Positions 40,749-47,436 of a stretch of 47,436 nt of DNA are shown here, piece by piece. Source of the stretch: Chloroflexota bacterium (lineage in GTDB: Bacteria > Chloroflexota > Anaerolineae > Anaerolineales > Villigracilaceae); the NCBI GenBank assembly GCA_016219545.1, contig JACRMH010000054.1, positions 1-47,436 on the forward strand, in the 5' to 3' direction. The notes beneath the pieces are model-generated. The model made no database searches. It saw nothing but the letters and a program-made list of their open reading frames with translations, and had not been told where the DNA came from. The first letter of the stretch is position 1; the number at the start of each line of letters is the position of its first letter. A program made the translations under genes and the position numbers.

Positions 40749-40790
40749 AGGACGGTAAGCCAAGAAATTTCTTTTGGGTCGCATCATTAT

Positions 40791-41891
40791 TTAATACCTG
40801 GACCGCCCATCCTTGTTCAGCCTTTCATTGCTTACCAGACGATCTATACGCCTGATTCTGGCTTCAAGAAATCGTGCAGTTAAAGGTCCCAACATTTTCG
40901 CCAGCAAGCGTATGTTTTGCAAACGGAGATATGCTGATACACGCGTTCGATCATTGGACATGGTTTCCAGGTGAATGGTTTCAAGAACTTTCAGGTTGCC
41001 TGGGGTAACGCGCATCTCAACCGTAAAATATTCAAAAGGACGCCAGTCAAGAACGGTTTCAACAACCATCCCGACACCGTGGTCGCAGTGATTGACCGCG
41101 CCAGGCCCGGTTAGACCGCCCGGACGAGAATGCGCATTCCATTTCAGTAAAAATGGATACCATTGATTCCGTTTCACTGGATCGTTTAACCACTCCCAAA
41201 CAATGGGAGGTGAAATGGGCAGCTCAAGTGTAAACTTTCCATCTGCCTCTTCCAACGAAACAACCACGCGGCGGGCTTGCAACATTGCTTGATAGCGCTC
41301 TTCAAGATTCAAGCCATATAGTTTGGTCTCGTGAGACACGAACTCCTGGCCTTGCAACACCTCCGCAGATTGATCGAGGTGTTGCAGAGTCGCATCGGTG
41401 ATCAAGACATAACCACGCCAGTCAGGGATGTTTGCCGAGGACTCTTTCCATAAACGTTTACGAACAAAATTCGGAGCTGCTCCCAAAATCGTGCGCTTCC
41501 CCCGGATTTCGGAGAATAGATAATCGCCATGATGCACCATGAACTTGAGGTCGAGAGAGGATACATTCCGGCAAGCTGCACAGGTACAGGTAATGCGACG
41601 GCTCATGGCTTGCAGTCGATCTTTATATCCGGTATAGGTGGATTCAATCATGCCATACAAAATTTCAAAGCGGTCGATCCTGGATTCTGAAGCACAGGCA
41701 AAAACCGAGTCAGTATCATAATTATGCACTGCGAACAAGGGCTTGATTTGTCCAGCCACATATTCCAGCAGTTCTTTCAGGATATCTCCGGCATGTTCCA
41801 ATTCCACTCCAACCAGGTATGCGGTAAAGCCGGAGATATCCGCTAGAAAGAAATATCCAAATTGGGATTCGGTTGCTTTAATATTATCCAA
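40791..41891 (-). CDS. DUF2652 domain protein with C-terminal SRPBCC-like domain
   Basis: 366 residues from a TTG start with no clear ribosome site. The N-terminal half (FGYFFLADISGFTAYL, AVHNYDTDSVFACA, FMVHHGDYLFSEI) resembles DUF2652 and the class III nucleotide cyclase fold. A Cys cluster CTCAACRN sits at about 100-108. The C-terminal half (FTLELPISPPIVWEWLNDP, WNAHSRPGGLTGPG, RVSAYLRLQNIR) looks like a START/SRPBCC ligand pocket. Whether it has cyclase activity is unknown. Confidence 0.75.
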   Translation of the reverse strand: MDNIKATESQFGYFFLADISGFTAYLVGVELEHAGDILKELLEYVAGQIKPLFAVHNYDTDSVFACASESRIDRFEILYGMIESTYTGYKDRLQAMSRRITCTCAACRNVSSLDLKFMVHHGDYLFSEIRGKRTILGAAPNFVRKRLWKESSANIPDWRGYVLITDATLQHLDQSAEVLQGQEFVSHETKLYGLNLEERYQAMLQARRVVVSLEEADGKFTLELPISPPIVWEWLNDPVKRNQWYPFLLKWNAHSRPGGLTGPGAVNHCDHGVGMVVETVLDWRPFEYFTVEMRVTPGNLKVLETIHLETMSNDRTRVSAYLRLQNIRLLAKMLGPLTARFLEARIRRIDRLVSNERLNKDGRSRY

Positions 41892-41989
41892 AAAAAGAAA
41901 ATCGTCACGGACTTCGCATTCATATCATTCAGGCTTAACTATAGCAGCTTAATACTTCTTGCGTGAGTCATCTCAGCACGAAGACTCTG

Positions 41990-43192
41990 TTACCCAACCT
42001 TTTGCAGGTATTGGCGCATCATCAAAGCCACGGTGGCTCCCTCACCTGCCGCAGATGCTGCCTGCTTGGTGGAACCTGCGCGCACATCTCCTGCGGCAAA
42101 CAGACCTGGGACCGACGTCATTAGTGTACCATCGGTGACTACTGAACCCCATTGATCAACTTCCGCCTTCCCTTTCGCCAGATCGCTGTTGGGTGAAAAA
42201 CCTACAAAAACAAATACGCCATCATAGTGCCATTCCTTGTGCTCGCCGGTGGCGCGATCTTCAACGAGCACCGCATCCAGTTGATTGCCATTGGCACGCA
42301 ATTCCTTGACCGCATGGTTGACGGTCACGGACATGTTTTTCTGCTCCGCCACTTTTTCCTGCAAGATCTTACTCGCTTTTACTTGCGGCAAAAATTCAAC
42401 AATATCCACCTGACTGGCAAATCGAGTCAGAAACAATCCTTCTTCAAATCCACTGTTCCCGCCTCCAACCACCAATACCTTTTTACCTTTATAAAAGGCT
42501 CCATCGCAGGTCGCGCAAAAATGAACGTTCGATCCAATCAGATCATCTTCTCCCGGAATCCCCAATCTGCGATATCGCGCTCCAGAGGCAAGCAATACTG
42601 CTTTTGCACCGTACTCCGATCCATCGGCTGTGTGGACACACAGGTACTGCCCATCCTGATCAATGGAAACAACATCCTGAGCCTGAAGGATCTCCGCACC
42701 AAAACGTTGTGCCTGGCGGGTCAGACGAGCAGCGAATTCAGCGCCGGGAATCCCTTCATCAAAACCCGGAAAGTTATCCAGCGTTTGGGTAATTCCCGCC
42801 TGCCCACCCAAGCCGGCCTTCTCAATGACCAGTGCATCAACACCTTCGCGTGCCAGATACGTGGCGGCCGTCAACCCGGTTGGACCGCTGCCGATGATTA
42901 TGGCATCATAGAAAGTGCGTCTGGCGCGTGTCTGCATCCCCAGTTTCTCTGCCAGTTGTGCATTCGATGGTTCGACCAGCACGGTTCCATCAGGGAACAC
43001 GATGGTTGGAATACTGCGGGAGCCTTTGTTGGTTTTTTCGACAAAGGTCATGGCTTCAGCGTCATTATCAATATCCACATAATGATACGACACACGTTGT
43101 TCGCCAAAGAATTGTTTTGAACGTTTGCAATCCTGGCACCATCCTGTGCCATAAAGCGTGATTGTTTCCGGGGTCAAGCGAGAGTCGGTCAT
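41990..43192 (-). CDS. Glutaredoxin-thioredoxin reductase fusion
   Basis: 400 residues. An N-terminal glutaredoxin-like domain (LYGTGWCQDCKRSKQFF, C19 and C22, with SIPTIVFPDG as the cis-Pro region) is joined to a thioredoxin reductase: FAD site IIGSGPTGLTAATYLAREG, redox pair CATCDG (C226, C229), NADPH site VVGGGNSGFEEGLFL and GLFAAGDVRAGSTKQ. The fusion would pass electrons from NADPH to its own glutaredoxin domain and then to protein thiols. A reductant for the CcdA/rhodanese pathway is one idea (inference). Confidence 0.92.
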   Translation of the reverse strand: MTDSRLTPETITLYGTGWCQDCKRSKQFFGEQRVSYHYVDIDNDAEAMTFVEKTNKGSRSIPTIVFPDGTVLVEPSNAQLAEKLGMQTRARRTFYDAIIIGSGPTGLTAATYLAREGVDALVIEKAGLGGQAGITQTLDNFPGFDEGIPGAEFAARLTRQAQRFGAEILQAQDVVSIDQDGQYLCVHTADGSEYGAKAVLLASGARYRRLGIPGEDDLIGSNVHFCATCDGAFYKGKKVLVVGGGNSGFEEGLFLTRFASQVDIVEFLPQVKASKILQEKVAEQKNMSVTVNHAVKELRANGNQLDAVLVEDRATGEHKEWHYDGVFVFVGFSPNSDLAKGKAEVDQWGSVVTDGTLMTSVPGLFAAGDVRAGSTKQAASAAGEGATVALMMRQYLQKVG

Positions 43193-43228
43193 GAAAAAAT
43201 TCCTTTTCTAATTACAGCATGATAGCGA

Positions 43229-43254
43229 TACAGCCTGTACAATGACAGGCTGTA
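43229..43254. other. Perfect 10-bp inverted repeat upstream of the reductase gene
   Basis: TACAGCCTGT-ACAATG-ACAGGCTGTA. It lies 37 bases before the reductase start and 28 bases after the 43282 stop. Without a T-run it may be a weak terminator of the upstream membrane gene or an operator. Confidence 0.5.
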
Positions 43255-43281
43255 TGCCTTTAGGAGGAGAAAAATCTATAA

Positions 43282-43734
43282 CTAAAGAGCGGCATAGACT
43301 AGCGCAACCACCGCGCCGAAGATCATATGTCCAATCAGCCCGCCCATGAAAGCCATCACGCCGCCGCCATTACCAGTCATCCACAGACCAGGCGCTTGGA
43401 CCGTGCCGCTTCTAATTCCAACGTGCATCATTGGGATCATGCCCATTGCCATGCCGACTATCAGCCAGTGGACAGCGCCAAAGATCAAGCCGCCCACCCA
43501 AGTTGCCGCACCGACTCCAGATGACCAGAGAAAGGCATAGATCAGGGCGAAGATCACGCCCATCATCAAATGCATCATCCAACCCAATACAGGGTTAGGC
43601 TTTGCGCTGAACATACTGCCCAGCAAACTGACGATGTCCATTTTAGGCATTCCCATTTTGGGCGCCATCATCAATATCATAGTAAACACGATAGTTGCAA
43701 CAATGCCTGCGATACCTGCATTAAGAATGTTCAT
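43282..43734 (-). CDS. Met-rich membrane protein
   Basis: 150 residues from the ATG after AATAGGAG. About four membrane helices with many Met (MILMMAPKMGMPKMDIV, GMAMGMIPMMHVGI) and Gly-rich helix contacts. Resembles unnamed DUF6789-like membrane proteins. Met clusters at the ends of helices may bind Cu(I), consistent with the region (inference). Monocistronic, as far as can be seen. Confidence 0.68.
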   Translation of the reverse strand: MNILNAGIAGIVATIVFTMILMMAPKMGMPKMDIVSLLGSMFSAKPNPVLGWMMHLMMGVIFALIYAFLWSSGVGAATWVGGLIFGAVHWLIVGMAMGMIPMMHVGIRSGTVQAPGLWMTGNGGGVMAFMGGLIGHMIFGAVVALVYAAL

Positions 43735-43988
43735 TTTATCTCCTATTGAATTTGGTTTCATACTCACCTGATATTAAACCGTTGATTTCTCTTACCCATT
43801 TTCAATAATCAATCCACAGGTAAAGAAAGATGGGCAAGTGTCATCTCTTTTATTAAAGAATATCTTCGTACGATTTCTAATGGTTCTTGTTCTTTGGATT
43901 AACCACGCTCATCGGCCCTTGAACCTGTTCGCCAGTATCCGGACATTTAGCTCCCCAATACATCTTCGTCTCATAAAGGAACAATCGC
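43735..43988. other. Intergenic region without a supported gene
   Basis: 254 bases between a divergent pair. A short plus-strand frame at 43838-44050 runs into the hydrolase gene and has no ribosome site or family, so it is not counted. No repeat site or strong hairpin was seen. It should hold promoters for both neighbours. Confidence 0.5.
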
Positions 43989-44813
43989 ATGCCCACATCT
44001 TCAAAAAAATTCACGTCAAGTCACGGAAGTATTGCTTATACAGACAATGAACTCAAACAAGTTCCTGTCATATTCGTCCACGGACTGCCAACCTCCAAAG
44101 AGATTTGGGAGCCTGTGTTACTGTTTCTGCCATCCGACATTCGGGTAATTACATACGACTTGCTCGATTATGGTGAATCAGAAAAGATCAACCACAGCAT
44201 CAGCCACATTGAACGCGCAGATGTCATGGATGAACTTCGTGCCCATCTGGGATTTGATAAATTCGTCCTGGTCGCGCATGACCTGGGTTCATCTGTGGCA
44301 ATTGATTACATGGGAAAATACGCAAGCCATATCGAGAAACTTGTTTTGATGAGTCCCCCGGTTTACCCTGATTTCAAGGAACCATTCATTGTCAAAATAG
44401 TGAGAATTCAGGGTGTGGGTGAAGTCCTTGTAAAGATATTCAAACACATTCTTCTAAAAGTCGGCATCCTACAGGGGATGGTAAACAAAATGCGCCTTAC
44501 CCATGAACTGTTCGCTGCCATTTCCAATGGTTTCACAGGACGCGAAGGCGACTTGGCGCTCTTGCGCGTTCTGAGATGGGGACGTCCTTTTAACGTCTTC
44601 AAGAATTATCCCCGCATTATCGAGTCCATTCGCGTGCCTACGCTGGTGATTCAGGGTCGCCGCGACCCTTATATTCCTCTCAACCAAGCCACACGTTTGC
44701 GAGATACGATCCCCAATTGCAAATTGGCATTGATCAATGAAGGTTCCCATTTTCTACCAATGGATACGCCCAAAGAAGTCGGGGTGGAAATCGGCGCTTT
44801 TATTACAGGTTGA
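43989..44813 (+). CDS. Alpha/beta hydrolase with Asp nucleophile (epoxide hydrolase/haloalkane dehalogenase type)
   Basis: 274 residues, AAAGGA nine bases before the ATG. Oxyanion motif FVHGLPTSKEIW, nucleophile elbow VAHDLGSSVA with Asp98 in place of Ser, GRRDPYIPL for the acid and EGSHFLPMD for the catalytic His. An Asp nucleophile is the mark of epoxide hydrolases, haloalkane dehalogenases and fluoroacetate dehalogenases; which of these cannot be decided. It converges on the TPR gene over a shared terminator. Confidence 0.88.
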   Translation: MPTSSKKFTSSHGSIAYTDNELKQVPVIFVHGLPTSKEIWEPVLLFLPSDIRVITYDLLDYGESEKINHSISHIERADVMDELRAHLGFDKFVLVAHDLGSSVAIDYMGKYASHIEKLVLMSPPVYPDFKEPFIVKIVRIQGVGEVLVKIFKHILLKVGILQGMVNKMRLTHELFAAISNGFTGREGDLALLRVLRWGRPFNVFKNYPRIIESIRVPTLVIQGRRDPYIPLNQATRLRDTIPNCKLALINEGSHFLPMDTPKEVGVEIGAFITG

Positions 44814-44829
44814 TTTTCCTGGATTAAAG

Positions 44830-44867
44830 AAAAAGAGTGCCGTTCAAAATTGAACCGCACTCTTTTT
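44830..44867. terminator. Bidirectional terminator between hydrolase and TPR genes
   Basis: AAAAAGAGTGC / GCACTCTTTTT with an inner GTTCAA/TTGAAC pair. The A- and T-runs serve both strands, matching the convergent genes. Confidence 0.92.
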
Positions 44868-44875
44868 ATCGTTGG

Positions 44876-45973
44876 TTAAAATATTTTTTCGAGCGTTTCG
44901 GCAATGACCCGTTCAAGTTGATCTGGAGACGGAACATCTATAACAGGTTGCGTCTGTTTATTCGCGATGACCTGTTGGGCAGATTCGAGGAATTCTTCGG
45001 TCTCCTGCAAATGCGCGGGATGGCGTAAAACGAATTGGATTAAGCGTGCTGCCTCGCCGCACTGCCCGCGCTGAACAAAAATGATTGCCAGCCCCGCCAG
45101 CGTATCGAGTTTGTCGGGCGTCAGGTTGGCTATCTTCGCACATTCCAACGCAACCATGTAGTGCTGTCTGGATGAAGGATGGTCTTGCAACTGGACGGCG
45201 ATATGCCCCAGGTTGTTTTCCGCAATGCACATGCCGCGGTGCAAACCCAACTCTGAAAATAATCTACTTGCTTCAACGTAACAAGCGCGGGCTTCCGTGA
45301 ACTGTCCCAAATGACGCTGTACCTCGCCCAGGTTCAGCAGGGCGCCTGCCATGCCGTGCTGATCGTTCAGTTGTTTGGTAAGGGACAAGCTTTCCTGCAA
45401 ATACTTTTCGGCTTCGATATATTCGGATTGCATCGTCGCAACCGTTCCCAATCGGTTGGCGGCAAGCGCCTTGCCTTTCAGGTCTCCGATCTGGCTGTAA
45501 ATCTGATACGCTTCATAAAAAGAATTGCGGGAGTTTCCATAATCCCCCAATGACATGTTATTCAATCCGCTAATAACATGAAGTCGGGCGGACACATCCT
45601 TATCCTGCTCAGGGTTTTGACCCAAGACTTCACGCGCCTGCACCAGTTTGGAAAGAGCATTGCGATAATTTCCCTGTACGCGATTGATATCCGCCATCAG
45701 TCCTAAAGCCAGCGCCTGCCTGCCTTTTATCTGCGCCGTGCGCGCCTGCTCTGCGCCCGCTTCGAGCAATCGGCTGGCATCTTTGTATTGTCCCTTTTCG
45801 TAGAGAACTTCTCCAACAGTTAAAAGGAAATCAATCCGCGCTGGATCATCCTGCGGGATAGCGCCGAGTGACTGCTCGAATGTCGCAATCAACTCAGTAA
45901 TTTTTTTGGCGTCTTCCTTACGCCTGATTTCTTCGATCAATGGCTGGAGGGTTGGATGAGAAGAATGATTCAT
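44876..45973 (-). CDS. TPR-repeat protein
   Basis: 365 residues made of about six tetratricopeptide-like helix pairs, for example YKDASRLLEAGAEQARTA, YIEAEKYLQESLSLTKQL, FTEARACYVEASRLFSELG and ALLNLGEVQRHLGQ. TPR arrays bind partner proteins. No signal peptide or membrane helix. It is third in the operon with the ECF sigma and anti-sigma genes, so it may modulate that regulatory pair (inference). Confidence 0.85.
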   Translation of the reverse strand: MNHSSHPTLQPLIEEIRRKEDAKKITELIATFEQSLGAIPQDDPARIDFLLTVGEVLYEKGQYKDASRLLEAGAEQARTAQIKGRQALALGLMADINRVQGNYRNALSKLVQAREVLGQNPEQDKDVSARLHVISGLNNMSLGDYGNSRNSFYEAYQIYSQIGDLKGKALAANRLGTVATMQSEYIEAEKYLQESLSLTKQLNDQHGMAGALLNLGEVQRHLGQFTEARACYVEASRLFSELGLHRGMCIAENNLGHIAVQLQDHPSSRQHYMVALECAKIANLTPDKLDTLAGLAIIFVQRGQCGEAARLIQFVLRHPAHLQETEEFLESAQQVIANKQTQPVIDVPSPDQLERVIAETLEKIF

Positions 45974-45996
45974 AGCATCCTCAATATTTCAATTTT

Positions 45997-46305
45997 CTAT
46001 ACGGCATTCAATACAATTCTTTGCAGTACCTTATACTCTTCCTGACAGTCGGGACACATGTCAAGATGATGTTGCACAAGCGGCATCAGACGGGACACAT
46101 CCTCCCCCCGCGCCGCGAGTTCGGCAAACTGATCAAGCACGGCAAAAACCTCATCGCAGGTCATTTCAACATCCTGCGTATTGGACAGCATGGTCAGGAC
46201 TTTTTGCATCATCTCGGATTTATCCGCTTGCATCCCGTTTTGGGGGGATGAAGATTTTTTTTTGTTTGAACCCAAAAGCCACTGGAATATTTGTTTAATT
46301 TTCAT
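45997..46305 (-). CDS. Zinc-finger anti-sigma factor-like protein
   Basis: 102 residues, AGAAGGA before the ATG. The C-terminal half has the anti-sigma zinc-finger spacing: MTCDEVFAVLDQF, then LVQHHLDMCPDCQEEY (His, then Cys-x2-Cys). No membrane helix is present, so it would be a cytoplasmic anti-sigma factor. It lies 48 bases after the ECF sigma gene, its likely partner. Confidence 0.82.
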   Translation of the reverse strand: MKIKQIFQWLLGSNKKKSSSPQNGMQADKSEMMQKVLTMLSNTQDVEMTCDEVFAVLDQFAELAARGEDVSRLMPLVQHHLDMCPDCQEEYKVLQRIVLNAV

Positions 46306-46353
46306 TTTTAATAAATTCCTTCTACGAATGGATAGTAATACCTGTCCAATGTC

Positions 46354-46995
46354 TTACTTACCAACCCGTTCAAAAACGGATAATACCTGCTGGGGTGTCA
46401 GCCCTTCTTTTTCCAATCGTTTCTTGAGTCGCAAGCGGGCATCATGCATTAATTTATATAAGGCATTTCGATTCATTCCCAATCGCTGGGCGGCTTCCTC
46501 CAGGGGAAATCCCTCCATTGTTGCCGTCATTGCCATGCGTTGTTTCTCAGTCAACTCTTCCATGATGATACGGTTGATCCGCTTCATCATATCCTTTCGA
46601 TCTACTTGATCTTCGGGACTTGCTTGATTATCGGGTATTTCTCGATACGACGCATCGCCTTCCTCGTCCATTGCCATCTCTGGCAGGGGTACTTCCCGCC
46701 AACGGACGCGGCGCAATTCGGTCAGTGCGGCACGCACGGCAATTTTATGAGCCCAAGTGGTGAATTGGCTGCGCCCTTCGAATGTGTCCAAATTATCCAA
46801 AACCCGCATGAGCGTTTCTTGTACTATTTCCTCGACAAGCGCTTCGGACTCGGGACTATTGGGGGCAATCCGCCCGGCGATGGCGTAAGGCAAGCCGCGC
46901 AGGATAATGGCGCGTAAATCTTCCAATGCCTGAGCCTGTGGCTCCCCTCCAGCGCGTAAATCTGCAATCCATTCTTCGTTGGTGCGTTTGTCCAT
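46354..46995 (-). CDS. ECF-type sigma-70 family factor
   Basis: 213 residues. Region 2: ALVEEIVQETLMRVLDNLDTF and FTTWAHKIAVRAALTELRR (the -10 reader). Region 4: LTEKQRMAMTATMEGFPLEEAAQRLGMNRNALYKLMHDAR, with the -35 helix-turn-helix. The two are joined by an acidic linker. It heads the sigma, anti-sigma, TPR operon; targets are unknown. It is divergent from the broken NnrE gene. Confidence 0.9.
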   Translation of the reverse strand: MDKRTNEEWIADLRAGGEPQAQALEDLRAIILRGLPYAIAGRIAPNSPESEALVEEIVQETLMRVLDNLDTFEGRSQFTTWAHKIAVRAALTELRRVRWREVPLPEMAMDEEGDASYREIPDNQASPEDQVDRKDMMKRINRIIMEELTEKQRMAMTATMEGFPLEEAAQRLGMNRNALYKLMHDARLRLKKRLEKEGLTPQQVLSVFERVGK

Positions 46996-47038
46996 ATTTG
47001 GATTATAAACCAGCGGGTAATAGTTTTCATGTTAATAC

Positions 47039-47058
47039 TATCCTTGATAGCAAGGATA
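47039..47058. other. 8-bp inverted repeat in the sigma/NnrE divergent promoter region
   Basis: TATCCTTG-ATAG-CAAGGATA, perfect arms with a 4-base gap, 44 bases from the sigma start and 11 bases from the plus-strand ATG. It could be an operator for one or both genes. The second arm leads into GGAGG, the ribosome site of the plus gene. Confidence 0.45.
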
Positions 47059-47068
47059 CGGAGGATGT

Positions 47069-47436
47069 ATGTCGGTAAATCACAAATCAATTCCAGCGCT
47101 CACCACCGCCCAAATGATCGAGGAAACGGGAACAACGGCGGGGGCGGAATGACCGCAGCGCGTCGTCTGCATAATTGGGGCGCAAATGTCATCGTCGCAT
47201 TGACCAAATCAGCGGATGACTATCGCGGCGTCCCTACCCATCAATTGGATATTCTCAAGCGGATGAATATTCCCATCGTTGACTCCGCCTCGCTTCCTCC
47301 GACTGTTGAGTTGATTCTCGACGCAATCATTGGCTACAGCCTGAGCGGATCCCCGCGCGGCGCGGCGGCAGATCTCATCCGTTGGGCAAATAAACAAACC
47401 AGCCCAATTCTTTCTCTCGATACGCCGTCTGGTTTG
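47069..47436 (+). pseudogene. nnrE: NAD(P)H-hydrate epimerase (NnrE) gene with internal deletion, cut by window end
   Basis: GGAGG stands before the ATG at 47069. The first 18 codons read SVNHKSIPALTTAQMIE, the usual NnrE/YjeF start. Then, with a +2 frame change near 47119, the sequence is GNGNNGGGGMTAARRLHNWG, the phosphate/nucleotide loop that normally lies about 50 residues further in. The rest is in frame to the window end (YRGVPTHQLDILKRM, LDAIIGYSLSG, LSLDTPSGL). So about 50 codons are missing and the frame is broken; read from the ATG it stops after 27 residues. NnrE repairs damaged NAD(P)HX, often fused to the NnrD dehydratase. Confidence 0.75.

Noticed and set aside
42227..43120. 297-aa plus-strand frame opposite the reductase fusion gene
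   Set aside because: The minus strand encodes a complete, motif-rich enzyme; the plus frame has no recognisable domain.
1..47436. CRISPR array, tRNA or rRNA genes
   Set aside because: No regularly spaced direct repeats, cloverleaf-like sequences or rRNA segments were noticed on either strand.

Overview
The window looks like a chromosomal piece of a Chloroflexota bacterium, probably Anaerolineae. The main reason is the secreted protein at 13222-15408, whose Thr/Pro-rich linker of TPTFTPTNT type is very common in that class. This assignment is inference; no rRNA, tRNA or CRISPR array was seen. Most of the window is a dense set of copper and periplasmic metal/redox operons on the minus strand, flanked by housekeeping and accessory genes.

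Layout. 1-4000: 3' end of a PLP aminotransferase, then a short DnaE-family polymerase (minus). 4091-8271: a tight plus-strand operon with LuxC-like acyl-CoA reductase, LuxE-like acyl-protein synthetase, a membrane protein and a metallo-beta-lactamase-fold hydrolase, closed by a terminator. 8338-15988: a plus-strand operon with a VirB4-like ATPase, a VirD4/HerA-like ATPase with zinc ribbon and membrane segments, three small proteins (two missed by ordinary length cut-offs), a large secreted repeat-linker protein and a membrane-anchored unknown; it looks like an undescribed envelope or secretion machine. 16053-39206 (minus): multicopper oxidases, a copper P-type ATPase, cupredoxins, YHS, HMA and zinc-ribbon small proteins, an FTR1 permease, cytochrome c, PCYCGC lipoprotein, polyferredoxin, CcdA and rhodanese proteins, and a two-component system (sensor kinase plus NarL-type regulator). 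39370-40748: a divergent plus-strand operon ending in a gene fragment. 40791-47436: DUF2652/SRPBCC protein, glutaredoxin-thioredoxin reductase fusion, alpha/beta hydrolase, ECF sigma/anti-sigma/TPR operon, and a broken NAD(P)H-hydrate epimerase gene at the edge.

How it fits together. A 16-bp inverted repeat (best copy TAGGCAGAATTGCCTA) lies upstream of almost every metal-island operon, in six cases 78-83 bp from the start codon. Its 7-2-7 geometry suits a NarL-type regulator, and one such regulator is encoded inside the island, so the island may be one regulon for copper/thiol handling in the envelope. Other notable points are a DUF1573-like gene with an in-frame TGA followed by a SECIS-like hairpin (candidate selenoprotein), a CcdA-like protein with its halves in permuted order, a multicopper oxidase that seems to start at ATT, a DUF305 gene hit by both a 131-bp MITE (perfect 8-bp target duplication) and an IS200/IS605 element, and several further decayed genes (rhodanese, YHS, NnrE).
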